Shown here: positions 7,741 through 14,573 of the stretch, piece by piece | Layout of the letters: each line of letters begins with the position of its first letter | Position numbering within the stretch: the first letter of the stretch is position 1 | Assembly: GCA_017473865.1 (NCBI GenBank) | Contig: JAFUJB010000016.1 | Location: 199,476 to 240,916, forward strand | Origin: Clostridia bacterium | Lineage (GTDB): Bacteria; Bacillota; Clostridia; Oscillospirales; CAG-272 | Length of the DNA stretch: 41,441 nucleotides | Direction: 5' to 3' | Notes under the pieces: model-generated | Told to the model about the DNA's origin: nothing | Databases searched by the model: none | Seen by the model: the letters and a program-made list of their open reading frames with translations, nothing else | Position numbers and translations under genes: made by a program

Positions 7741-8794
7741 ATTTTATAGGATAGTATGTTTCTCCGAATAATACGTTATATAACAGATACACGGCATCGT
7801 CTCGGTTAATAATGCCGTCTTTGTTGAAGTCGCAGTTTTGCTCTGTTTCGTAGTTTTCGGGAAATAATATATGATAGACCAGATATACGGCGTCGCTGTT
7901 GGTAATTTTACCGTCCCCGTCGACGTCCCCCGTAACATATATAGGCTCGTATACAGAGTTACATTCGGGCAGCGGGTAACCGTTGTCTGTAAATACGTGG
8001 TCCTTTTTCATCTGCTCATCGGTAATAAGGAAGTAATTATACACAGTTGCAAACGATTGGTCATCCCACGTTACGTCGGTCTGGTAGTATTTTCCGTCTA
8101 TACGAACCACGTTCCACGCGTGAGGAATACCCCTGCTTGAGCCTGTTACGATATGCGCGCTTATGCCGCTGCGGTAGAGAAGATATTGATATAATTCTGC
8201 ATAACCCTCGCATACGGCTTCGCCCTCCACGAGTGCGCCCCATACGCTCTGAGAATTGTCTGTCTCTTTATAAGTAACGTGCTCGGCAATCTTGTCGTGC
8301 AGTATTTTTGAGATCTCATATTCGGACATATTGCTTTCGATGTTGCACGAGTCGAGAAAGGTTGAAACAAGGCGGTCAAATCTGCTTCTTGATTCTTCGT
8401 TGTCAAGTTCGTTATATACTATATGAGCGCCCCAGGAATTTCCGCCCTCAGTATCGGCGGTATAGTACTGATATTTTTTAACCCAGAACACCTGCGGATT
8501 GTCAAATCGGTATATTGCGAGAATAAGGTCGATTTCTTTTTCGGTAACGTGTATCCCCAGTGGTTCGAGGGGAATATCAACTTCTGATTTTTGTATTCCT
8601 TTTACTATCTCATCGTAAGCGGCGGTAAGATTACGTGAGTTATTCATTGTTTCAAGTACGCTTCTGCCGTAGAAGAGGTCTTTGTCGAAAGGTATGCCGA
8701 GGTCGGTGTCGTCTGCTGTCGAAACTACCGAGAGAATTGCCATAAAGAAAATAGCTATTAATAAAAACACTAAAATTTTCTTGACATATTTCAC
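7739..8794 (-). CDS. secreted transglutaminase-like protein with C-terminal dockerin
   Basis: The protein has an N-terminal membrane or signal segment (ILVFLLIAIFFMAIL), a transglutaminase-like cysteine peptidase fold and a C-terminal dockerin. The triad is visible as C195 in GEAVCEGYA, H225 in PHAWN and D240 in TDVTWDD, numbered from the start chosen here. The dockerin (about 288-350) has two calcium-binding repeats, GDVDGDGKITNSDAVYL and CDFNKDGIINRDDAVYL. Dockerins bind cohesins, so the protein probably attaches to a scaffold or cell-surface partner not encoded here. The frame is open to 8854, but a GTG at 8794 with GGGGTG seven bases upstream is preferred: the longer start would lie in the likely -35 box. 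Whether it is a protease, a cross-linking enzyme or a binding module is not shown. Confidence 0.88.
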   Translation of the reverse strand: MKYVKKILVFLLIAIFFMAILSVVSTADDTDLGIPFDKDLFYGRSVLETMNNSRNLTAAYDEIVKGIQKSEVDIPLEPLGIHVTEKEIDLILAIYRFDNPQVFWVKKYQYYTADTEGGNSWGAHIVYNELDNEESRSRFDRLVSTFLDSCNIESNMSEYEISKILHDKIAEHVTYKETDNSQSVWGALVEGEAVCEGYAELYQYLLYRSGISAHIVTGSSRGIPHAWNVVRIDGKYYQTDVTWDDQSFATVYNYFLITDEQMKKDHVFTDNGYPLPECNSVYEPIYVTGDVDGDGKITNSDAVYLVYHILFPENYETEQNCDFNKDGIINRDDAVYLLYNVLFGETYYPIK

Positions 8795-8825
8795 AAAATC
8801 ACCCCGCTTTTCTTGTGCTAAATAC

Positions 8826-8854
8826 AGTATAGCATATTTTTTTACCGAAAACAA
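8826..8854 (-). promoter_or_regulatory. promoter for the dockerin gene
   Basis: On the minus strand TTGTTT (8849-8854) and TATACT (8826-8831) are 17 bp apart, about 30 bases upstream of the proposed GTG start. This promoter excludes the longer upstream start at 8854. Confidence 0.65.
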
Positions 8855-8869
8855 GGTATCATAAAAATC

Positions 8870-8898
8870 TTTACATTGCGAGAAAAGTGTTGTATAAT
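8870..8898 (+). promoter_or_regulatory. promoter for the LemA-pair operon
   Basis: TTTACA (8870-8875) and TATAAT (8893-8898) are separated by 17 bp, 21 bases ahead of the start at 8920. It is back to back with the minus-strand promoter at 8826-8854. Confidence 0.75.
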
Positions 8899-8919
8899 GA
8901 AACAGTAAGGGGGAATAGT

Positions 8920-10527
8920 ATGAATTCTGTAATATACAATCCGCTTGAAGAATTTGAACAGAAGTTCAAGGACCTTCATTTAGAAAAAACTACGCAGTTC
9001 TTTGAAAAGCTCAGCGAGAAGTCCAAAGTTGACATTGAAAAAAACAGAGAAACCGTACGGCTGTATAACGAATATAAATTAAACCTTTCAAAGCTTAAGA
9101 AGAAGCTTACTTGGCTTAAAGTTTTGCGGGTTATAATGTGTATTACCGTCTTGCTTATTCCGCTTGTAATATGGAAAACGACCCCAAAGATCAAGGCTCT
9201 GAAAACCGAAATCGAGGAAGCTGATAAAAAGGCGGAAGAATTGCTGAAAGAGGCGTATGCTCAGATGTTACCGCTTAACAGCCTTTTTACAGACAGAGAT
9301 GCGTTGAATATAATCGAGTCGGTCGTACCTCTTATTGACTTTGCAAACTGCTTTACTGCGGAGCAGGAAGCTGATATGATGATCAACTATGATTTTGATG
9401 CACACAGAAGTGTTGACAATTCTACCCTTGATATGCTCGCGGGTAAATATAACGATAACCCGTTTTTGTTTGAAAACAAGCTGATTCATACGATGGGTAC
9501 GGAGACGTATTACGGACAAAGAACGATACATTGGACAGAAACCTACAGAGACAGCGAGGGTAAGCTGAGAACGAGACACAGAAGCGAGACCTTAAGGGCG
9601 TCGGTAACAAAGCCAAAGCCGTTTTATAATACACAGGTCGAACTGAACTACTGTTCGCAGGGCGGTCCCGACCTTTCATTCAGCAGAGATGCATCGCATC
9701 TGCAGACCAAGAGCGAAAGAGAGCTTGAAAGACATATCAAGCGCGGAGGGAAAAAGCTGAAAAAGAAGACCGACAAGGCGATAAAATCCTCGGGAGATTT
9801 TATGAGTATGTCAAACACCGATTTTGAGGTGTTGTTCGATGCTCTTGACCGCGACAACGAGGTACAGTTCAGAACTTTGTTTACTCCTCTTGCCCAGACG
9901 AATATGGAAGATCTTATCCTTTCAAAGAATGGATACGGCGACGATTTTAATTTCTTTAAGACAAAGAGAACGAACAAAATCGTGTCAAATCACAGTCAGG
10001 GAAGGGCAATAAATCTGCTTGCTAATACGTTTATGTCGTATTCATACGATATAATAAAAGAAAACTTTATAGGCAAGAATGCGGACTTTTTCAAGGCGGT
10101 GTATTTTGATTTTGCACCCCTTTGGGCGATACCTGCGTATCAGGAAAGACCGGTTCATTCGCTTAAACCCATTCCCGACTATTCCCAGCAATATTCGCTT
10201 AAGGAATGTGAGGCGCTGGCAAACAGAATAGACGTTAAACATACCGTACATCCAAACACAAAAACCTCGGCAATACTTAAATCGTCGTTTGTCGAGTCGG
10301 CTGACGGCGTGGATGAAACTTGCATAACTGCATATTCTTATGATATAATGAGGCGGGTTGACGTAGTTTCGGTGTATGGAGGAGACGGAAGATTTCACGA
10401 CGTTTCTGTTCCGTGGGACGACTATATTCCTCTCGTGCAGACAAATAATTTCTATATATCTACGGTTGAACGCGCGAAAGAACAGGACATAATTGCAAAA
10501 CGAAATAACTTGTGTATATATAAATAA
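8920..10527 (+). CDS. uncharacterised membrane protein paired with LemA
   Basis: I do not recognise a named function. The 535-residue protein starts with a charged helical region (about 8-63), then one or two hydrophobic spans (about 66-86, VLRVIMCITVLLIPLVIW), a second coiled-coil-like stretch (about 90-112) and a large soluble region. That region has a Trp/Tyr-rich, basic segment (HWTETYRDSEGKLRTRHR) and conserved-looking pieces such as FRTLFTPLAQTNM and YFDFAPLWAIPAYQ. The frame is open from 8887, but ATG 8920 follows AAGGGGGAATAGT and is preferred; 8887 would overlap the -10 box. It is followed after 27 bases by a LemA-family gene, so the two probably form one unit at the membrane. Its size and single membrane anchor suggest a scaffold or envelope role, but this is inference. 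Confidence 0.8.
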   Translation: MNSVIYNPLEEFEQKFKDLHLEKTTQFFEKLSEKSKVDIEKNRETVRLYNEYKLNLSKLKKKLTWLKVLRVIMCITVLLIPLVIWKTTPKIKALKTEIEEADKKAEELLKEAYAQMLPLNSLFTDRDALNIIESVVPLIDFANCFTAEQEADMMINYDFDAHRSVDNSTLDMLAGKYNDNPFLFENKLIHTMGTETYYGQRTIHWTETYRDSEGKLRTRHRSETLRASVTKPKPFYNTQVELNYCSQGGPDLSFSRDASHLQTKSERELERHIKRGGKKLKKKTDKAIKSSGDFMSMSNTDFEVLFDALDRDNEVQFRTLFTPLAQTNMEDLILSKNGYGDDFNFFKTKRTNKIVSNHSQGRAINLLANTFMSYSYDIIKENFIGKNADFFKAVYFDFAPLWAIPAYQERPVHSLKPIPDYSQQYSLKECEALANRIDVKHTVHPNTKTSAILKSSFVESADGVDETCITAYSYDIMRRVDVVSVYGGDGRFHDVSVPWDDYIPLVQTNNFYISTVERAKEQDIIAKRNNLCIYK

Positions 10528-10554
10528 TATTATATAAATAAGAGGAGAAAAAAT

Positions 10555-11220
10555 ATGGCAAATCAGTTGGATGAACTCAATCCCGAAGTAAGAGAAGAGG
10601 GACTTGACACAAACGTAATTGCGAAAAAGCTGCCCGCAGAGGTAGGTGTCGGCTCAAAGATATTCGAAATACTCTTGTGGGTATGCGGAATAATCCCCGG
10701 CGTAATCTTTCTTTTTATGAAGATAAGCGCGCAGAAGCATTTTGACCAGCTTCAGCAGAAGATACAGAGAAATGCGTCGCAGATAGACAATTATCTCGAA
10801 CAGAGAGTAATGGTTCTTCAGAACTGCGCACGTCTTCTCGACAAGGCAATCGACCTTGATAAGAGCACGTTTGAAAATATTGCAAAATACAGATCGGGTT
10901 ACAGCGATGCTGACGAAGCCCGTAACGAAATCGGCGGTCAGATAGACAATATTTCAAGAGATATCAACGTAGCTATTGAAAACTATCCCGATTTGCAGGC
11001 TCACCGCGAGATTGCAGACGCAATGCAGCAGAATATGTATCTCCAGAGAGAGATCACGGCGGCAAGAGAACTCTATAATGACACCATTAACGAGTGGAAC
11101 AGAGATATATTCGCATGGCCCACGAAAAAAATCGTTGCGGCAAAGAACGGCTATACAACAAGAATTCCTTTCGCTGCATCAAAAGAAATCAAAGAAAAAG
11201 CAAAGGGCGTATTTTTCTAA
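10555..11220 (+). CDS. lemA: LemA family membrane protein
   Basis: The 221-residue product has one hydrophobic span (about 38-59, EILLWVCGIIPGVIFLFM) followed by a long helical domain. The pattern of regularly spaced polar helices with ENYPDLQAHREIADAMQQ and AARELYNDTINEWNRDIF is the LemA family signature (PDL segment, then a YN motif in the next helix). LemA proteins are widespread in bacteria, form a four-helix-type domain and have no settled function. It lies 27 bases after the 535-residue protein, with AAGAGGAGAAAAAAT as ribosome binding site. The N-terminal cytoplasmic extension of about 37 residues is longer than in many LemA proteins. Assignment to the family is likely; the cellular job is unknown. 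Confidence 0.8.
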   Translation: MANQLDELNPEVREEGLDTNVIAKKLPAEVGVGSKIFEILLWVCGIIPGVIFLFMKISAQKHFDQLQQKIQRNASQIDNYLEQRVMVLQNCARLLDKAIDLDKSTFENIAKYRSGYSDADEARNEIGGQIDNISRDINVAIENYPDLQAHREIADAMQQNMYLQREITAARELYNDTINEWNRDIFAWPTKKIVAAKNGYTTRIPFAASKEIKEKAKGVFF

Positions 11221-11271
11221 AAAAGAGCGGTTTGGCGTATCTGCGATGAAGCAGGTTATTAGATAAATAAT

Positions 11272-11308
11272 ACCGCCGAGAGCGATCCAAACGATTACTC
11301 TCGGCGGT
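11272..11308. terminator. hairpin between convergent genes
   Basis: An 11-bp perfect stem ACCGCCGAGAG/CTCTCGGCGGT encloses a 15-nt loop between lemA and the convergent minus-strand gene. The flanks are only moderately T-rich, so termination may be partial. Confidence 0.65.
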
Positions 11309-11313
11309 GATGT

Positions 11314-11886
11314 TTATATGCGTTTTACAAGTGAATGTCCGCAATTACGGCATTTATCATTTTCAATACTGTTGGACGAACCGCAAACAGCACAGTGAAC
11401 GGTACTGTCATTGGAATCGGGTATAACAACAACTGTATTAGTTCCATAAAGATGAAATACCGAATCACCTTCGTTATATGTGTTAATGTTTTGCTGCAAT
11501 CGTGCCTTACCGCTATATGCCTTTTTATATATGAGCTTGCCGTCCGGTTGTTCAATGCTCAAATAAATGGTATTCTTCAAATATAAGTGCTCACGGGTAG
11601 GTTTAACAGGAGAATCATTATCCGTCGTCGTAACAATGTCGACTTTCTTAACTGTACCGTAATAAGTTGAATCCATCAATTTATGAGGAACTCCCGTGAT
11701 AATAAACGGAATAAGCAGAACAACAATATAACATGAGGCTTGAAACGCTTTATTATCCGTACTGAAAATAATATTTCCCCACAATGCTAATATAGTTGCA
11801 AATATAGAAATTAGAATGATACAAGGAATAACTCGTTTCAAAACTCTTTTTCTGCAATATTGCTGTAAATCTTTTTGTAAAATCAT
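11314..11886 (-). CDS. small membrane protein with C-terminal zinc ribbon
   Basis: I do not recognise a named family. The 190-residue protein has two predicted transmembrane helices near the N-terminus (about 18-40 and 48-65), a soluble region and a C-terminal zinc ribbon with four cysteines (C165, C168, C179, C182 in CAVC and CRNC). The short zinc ribbon at the very end resembles those attached to many membrane proteins of Clostridia. It lies downstream of the MerR gene and another membrane protein on the same strand; a gap of 32 bases with an AGGAG site supports a three-gene operon. A role in sensing or in binding another protein through the zinc ribbon is possible but not shown. Confidence 0.75.
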   Translation of the reverse strand: MILQKDLQQYCRKRVLKRVIPCIILISIFATILALWGNIIFSTDNKAFQASCYIVVLLIPFIITGVPHKLMDSTYYGTVKKVDIVTTTDNDSPVKPTREHLYLKNTIYLSIEQPDGKLIYKKAYSGKARLQQNINTYNEGDSVFHLYGTNTVVVIPDSNDSTVHCAVCGSSNSIENDKCRNCGHSLVKRI

Positions 11887-11918
11887 TTAATAACTCCTAC
11901 TTACTACGTATTTTGTTG

Positions 11919-12515
11919 TTATTTATGTCTATCGCAAATTTTTTGTAATAATTGGGATGACCTATAATCATTCAGTGTAACAGGGATTACACAACCGTTC
12001 TCAAATTTGAGGTAAGACATTTTGACAAATCCCGCGTTGCATTTTATGGTTTCCTCTGTCAAAGTGATTTTTTCATTACAATTTATACGATGGAAAACTG
12101 TTTCTACAGACTGCTCAATTAGATCAATAATATAAATATTAAAAAGAGTATATTCTGGAGCAAATGTAATATCGGTAATAAAATAATTTGGAGAAATAAA
12201 TTTTCCATCCTTTCTTTTCTTTATTGCCGTGTTTTTTAATTCATAACATTCAATAGCGCTTTCAGAATACTTAACTTTATTATCCTGCATTAGTTTCTTT
12301 AAGACTTGTTCAATTTCATTATCTTTAATTTTGAACGAGTCCCGGATAAAAAAAGCCACAATGCAAACCAATAAAACCGGAAGGCCTACAGGTCCTCCCC
12401 CTTGAATGAATGTCATCACAATTAAGGAAACAATAGCTATAATTAGCAAAATTATTTCTGATATAGAAAAATCCTTTTGATGAAAATATTTCTCTGCATC
12501 ATTTTTATTTTTCAT
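11919..12515 (-). CDS. uncharacterised two-helix membrane protein
   Basis: The function is not recognised. The product of 198 residues has two hydrophobic spans close to the N-terminus (about 18-36 and 42-57) separated by a Gly/Pro turn (GGGPVGLP), then a soluble domain of about 140 residues. The frame is open to 12542, but ATG 12515 is preferred because it follows GAAAGGTTAATTG and starts one base after the TGA stop of the MerR gene, an arrangement typical of translational coupling. Together with the zinc-ribbon protein that follows, it may be part of the response controlled by the MerR regulator. Base use is A+T-rich compared with the housekeeping genes around it, which hints at acquisition. 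Confidence 0.75.
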   Translation of the reverse strand: MKNKNDAEKYFHQKDFSISEIILLIIAIVSLIVMTFIQGGGPVGLPVLLVCIVAFFIRDSFKIKDNEIEQVLKKLMQDNKVKYSESAIECYELKNTAIKKRKDGKFISPNYFITDITFAPEYTLFNIYIIDLIEQSVETVFHRINCNEKITLTEETIKCNAGFVKMSYLKFENGCVIPVTLNDYRSSQLLQKICDRHK

Positions 12516-12516
12516 A

Positions 12517-13617
12517 TCAATTAACCTTTCTTTCAAAAACATACCAATGAGGTGTCAAACCGCCGTAAAAATAGTCTCCGGATTTGTGTTGCACGAAAAG
12601 AAAATCCTTGCCATCTATTGATTTGATCTGATATTCTTCGGCTGTCATTTCTTTATCATTGAGAACAAATCCTTTGGTGTATCGAAGCATATAGGTCGCA
12701 TTTCTGGACATCGAGCGGATCGTTCTTGTACATATACCGCGAGACAAGAATTTTATATCTACCATATAAATGTCTTCATTGTTGCTATATCTTTTTTGAG
12801 GATCAAAAGCGGATATTTCCGGAACATAGTCAAACACTATCCATTCGCCACGAACTAAACCGTCATCAACAAATGGGAGGTCCGTTTTGTCAATCTTGGG
12901 GCGAATTTGGTGTTCCGTATATGCAACGGTATTAATTTGACGATATAAAAGAAGCAATGTGTCTTCTCCGTTGTCAATACACTCGTCACTCATAAATTGA
13001 ACGATCATGTATAAAACGCCGTTATTCTCCAATGTTTTATACGAATTCGGAATGGCGAATGTGTATTTCGGAGAAATTCTGTAAAGCGTTCCTTTTGTCC
13101 AAAAATATTTCCAAGCAAATGCACCACCCGGCATAAAGATGATTTCTTTGTCAGCAATATCAGCACCTATGTCTTCTAAAGATGTCAAGTTATTTTCGTC
13201 AAGAAGCTTTCCGCAGAGCTGCCATTTGCCAACTACTTGTGCATCGTTTTCAAAAGGCAAAAGAAGTATTTCAGACAAAACAGGCTTTTTCTGATTTCCT
13301 TCACACATACCGTCTATTGTTTTGATTTGTTTCTTGAATCTGTCGATGGATTCTGACAAGGTTGCTTTTTTGTTTTTTAGAATATCTTTCAATTCTTCAT
13401 TTGTAGCCAACTGTATTTTTCTGATTTCATCCAAGGAAAACCCAAGTTCCTTGTAAAACAGAATCTTTTTATATTTTTCCACGGCATCGACCGAATAAAA
13501 CCGGTATCCGCTTGACGAATCGGTAATATCCGGTTTTAAAATACCTTCGGAATCATAATACCGCAAGGTTTGCGTACTGACATTACAAATCTTTGCCAAA
13601 TCACCTATTTTTATCAT
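12517..13617 (-). CDS. MerR family regulator with tandem lipocalin-like domains
   Basis: The N-terminal 70 residues are a MerR winged-helix domain: IGDLAKICNVSTQTLRYYD, then GYRFYSVDAVEKYKKI and the LGFSLDEIRKI segment, followed by a dimerisation helix (about 75-105). The remaining 250 residues hold two related segments (about 125-235 and 245-366). The first begins near VGKW and the second near RGEW, and each ends in similar strands (LYRISPKYTFA; YMLRYTKGFVL). These look like a duplicated lipocalin-type beta-barrel, probably a ligand sensor; this is inferred from pattern. The start has a strong AAGGAGG site. It is read from a promoter with a 19-bp spacer over a palindrome, so autoregulation is likely. 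The downstream membrane proteins are the obvious targets; no drug exporter is present in the unit. Confidence 0.85.
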   Translation of the reverse strand: MIKIGDLAKICNVSTQTLRYYDSEGILKPDITDSSSGYRFYSVDAVEKYKKILFYKELGFSLDEIRKIQLATNEELKDILKNKKATLSESIDRFKKQIKTIDGMCEGNQKKPVLSEILLLPFENDAQVVGKWQLCGKLLDENNLTSLEDIGADIADKEIIFMPGGAFAWKYFWTKGTLYRISPKYTFAIPNSYKTLENNGVLYMIVQFMSDECIDNGEDTLLLLYRQINTVAYTEHQIRPKIDKTDLPFVDDGLVRGEWIVFDYVPEISAFDPQKRYSNNEDIYMVDIKFLSRGICTRTIRSMSRNATYMLRYTKGFVLNDKEMTAEEYQIKSIDGKDFLFVQHKSGDYFYGGLTPHWYVFERKVN

Positions 13618-13638
13618 GTCGTTGCCTCCTTCGGTGTC

Positions 13639-13669
13639 ATTATAACATTATAGTTAACTATAAGGTCAA
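13639..13669 (-). promoter_or_regulatory. MerR-type promoter with 19-bp spacer and palindromic operator
   Basis: On the minus strand TTGACC (13664-13669) and TATAAT (13639-13644) are separated by 19 bp. The spacer carries a perfect 16-bp palindrome, TTATAGTTAACTATAA (13648-13663). Overlong spacers with a dyad are the hallmark of promoters controlled by MerR proteins, which twist the DNA to bring the two boxes into register. The first gene read from it is the MerR gene itself. Confidence 0.85.
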
Positions 13670-13731
13670 TAGGTTTTTATAAAATTGCAATATAATTATA
13701 TCATAAACTTGTTAACTAGTCTATCTAATTC

Positions 13732-13751
13732 GCTTTTGTGTCCACAAAAGC
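13732..13751. other. short inverted repeat
   Basis: GCTTTTGTG and CACAAAAGC form a 9-bp stem with a 2-nt loop about 70 bases upstream of the MerR promoter. There is no T-run on either side, so it is not a clear terminator. It may be an operator or a chance hairpin. Confidence 0.4.
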
Positions 13752-13949
13752 AGTGCTTGTCAGGAAAATTGACAAGTTATAGATGAACATAAAGAAAGGT
13801 GTAACACACTATACTTTACAAAGCAAGACGAGTGAAAAAAGGACAGGGAACGTGAAATTCTCTGTCCTTTTCGCTGTAGAGGCGAACTGCGTTCGCCCGC
13901 GGGCGTTCACAGAACGCCCCTACGAGTTTGTTTTTTATACGATGTTGCC

Positions 13950-14040
13950 CCCTGCGCGTCATCCTCGAGCAAGCCGCCCCGAGATTCTTCGCTACGCTCA
14001 AGGATGACAACGGGGCGGCGACGCGAAGAATCTCGCAGGG
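13950..14040. repeat. interleaved complementary-arm element
   Basis: An outer stem CCCTGCG/CGCAGGG (13950-13956 with 14034-14040) encloses three more arms and their complements: GTCATCCT (13958) with 14001-14008, GCCGCCCC (13973) with 14012-14019, and GAGATTCTTCGC (13981) with 14023-14034. The complements occur in the same order as the arms, so the three inner pairings exclude one another in a simple nested fold. Confidence 0.8.
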
Positions 14041-14064
14041 ATATTAAAATCTGCCTTATGGAAG

Positions 14065-14086
14065 ACACCCCTTCGGGTGTTTTTTG
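14065..14086 (+). terminator. terminator-like hairpin within repeat cluster
   Basis: A 6-bp stem ACACCC/GGGTGT with a CTTC loop is followed by a T-run and GTTGGGAATAAATAG. The same tail occurs, inverted, at the terminator of the dockerin gene. No gene on this strand lies directly upstream, so it appears to travel with the repeat. Confidence 0.6.
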
Positions 14087-14195
14087 TTGGGAATAAATAG
14101 CGGGAGCTTCGCTCCCGAACCTACACAAAAGAGGCTTTTTAAAAAAAGCCCCTTTTGAAACCGCAAAAACTTTTCAATACGGCTTCTGTAAATTT

Positions 14196-14270
14196 GGTAG
14201 GGGTCGGCGCACACGAGAACCCCCAAAACTTACTTCGTGCGTTTCGGGGAACCCCTACCTCGACGACCCG
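14196..14270 (+). repeat. 75-nt foldback repeat, copy B
   Basis: It matches 630-704 at 73 of 75 positions. The two differences, T14204 and A14266, pair with each other in the outer stem GGGTCG/CGACCC and replace the A-T pair of copy A. Confidence 0.88.
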
Positions 14271-14455
14271 AAAAAACAAACGGTAGGTCAATCACATTAC
14301 GGCTTCCGCAAACCCCTGTTGCAAGGTTTCTTTGCCCCGCTTCGCTTTAAACGGGACGTCGAAGGCGCCGTCCCCTACCAATTAGGTAATATTGCCTCTG
14401 CAAACCCATAGGTCGTGCGGCGTTGCCGCCTTTCCTTAAAAGAAAGTAGGTGGTC

Positions 14456-14484
14456 TTTACATTAAAAAAAGTTTATGCTATAAT
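14456..14484 (+). promoter_or_regulatory. promoter for uvrBA
   Basis: TTTACA (14456-14461) and TATAAT (14479-14484) are 17 bp apart, about 90 bases before the uvrB start. I see no Gram-positive LexA box (CGAAC-N4-GTTCG) in the leader. Confidence 0.75.
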
Positions 14485-14573
14485 AAAAAGGTACGAAAAA
14501 AATGCAAGTATGGGGAGAAAGTGAGCCATACTTAAGATAGAATTGAACGAAAATGCGAAGGGAGGAGCAATAT

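Larger units (their letters stand above)
13871..14456. repeat. modular hairpin repeat cluster, copy 3
   Basis: The region upstream of uvrB has two adjacent foldbacks (GGCGAAC/GTTCGCC at 13881-13897 and GGGCGTTC/GAACGCCC at 13901-13919), an interleaved structure at 13950-14040, a terminator-like hairpin at 14065-14086 and GGGAGC/GCTCCC at 14102-14116. These are followed by the AGAGGCTTTTT hairpin, copy B of the 75-nt repeat (14196-14270), a GGGACG/CGTCCC foldback at 14353-14374 and the GCGGC-GTT-GCCGC module near 14418. Short reading frames across it follow the repeats and are not supported as genes. Confidence 0.8.

Noticed and set aside
7580-7771. 63-codon plus-strand reading frame
   Set aside because: It crosses the repeat cluster and a terminator and ends inside the minus-strand dockerin gene.
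13881-13897. CGAAC-TGC-GTTCG resembles a Gram-positive LexA (SOS) box upstream of uvrB
   Set aside because: The spacing is three bases instead of four, it is about 690 bases from the uvrB start, and it is part of a foldback repeat family.
13783-14128. Short overlapping reading frames on both strands
   Set aside because: They run through hairpin repeats, lack ribosome binding sites and show no protein-like composition.
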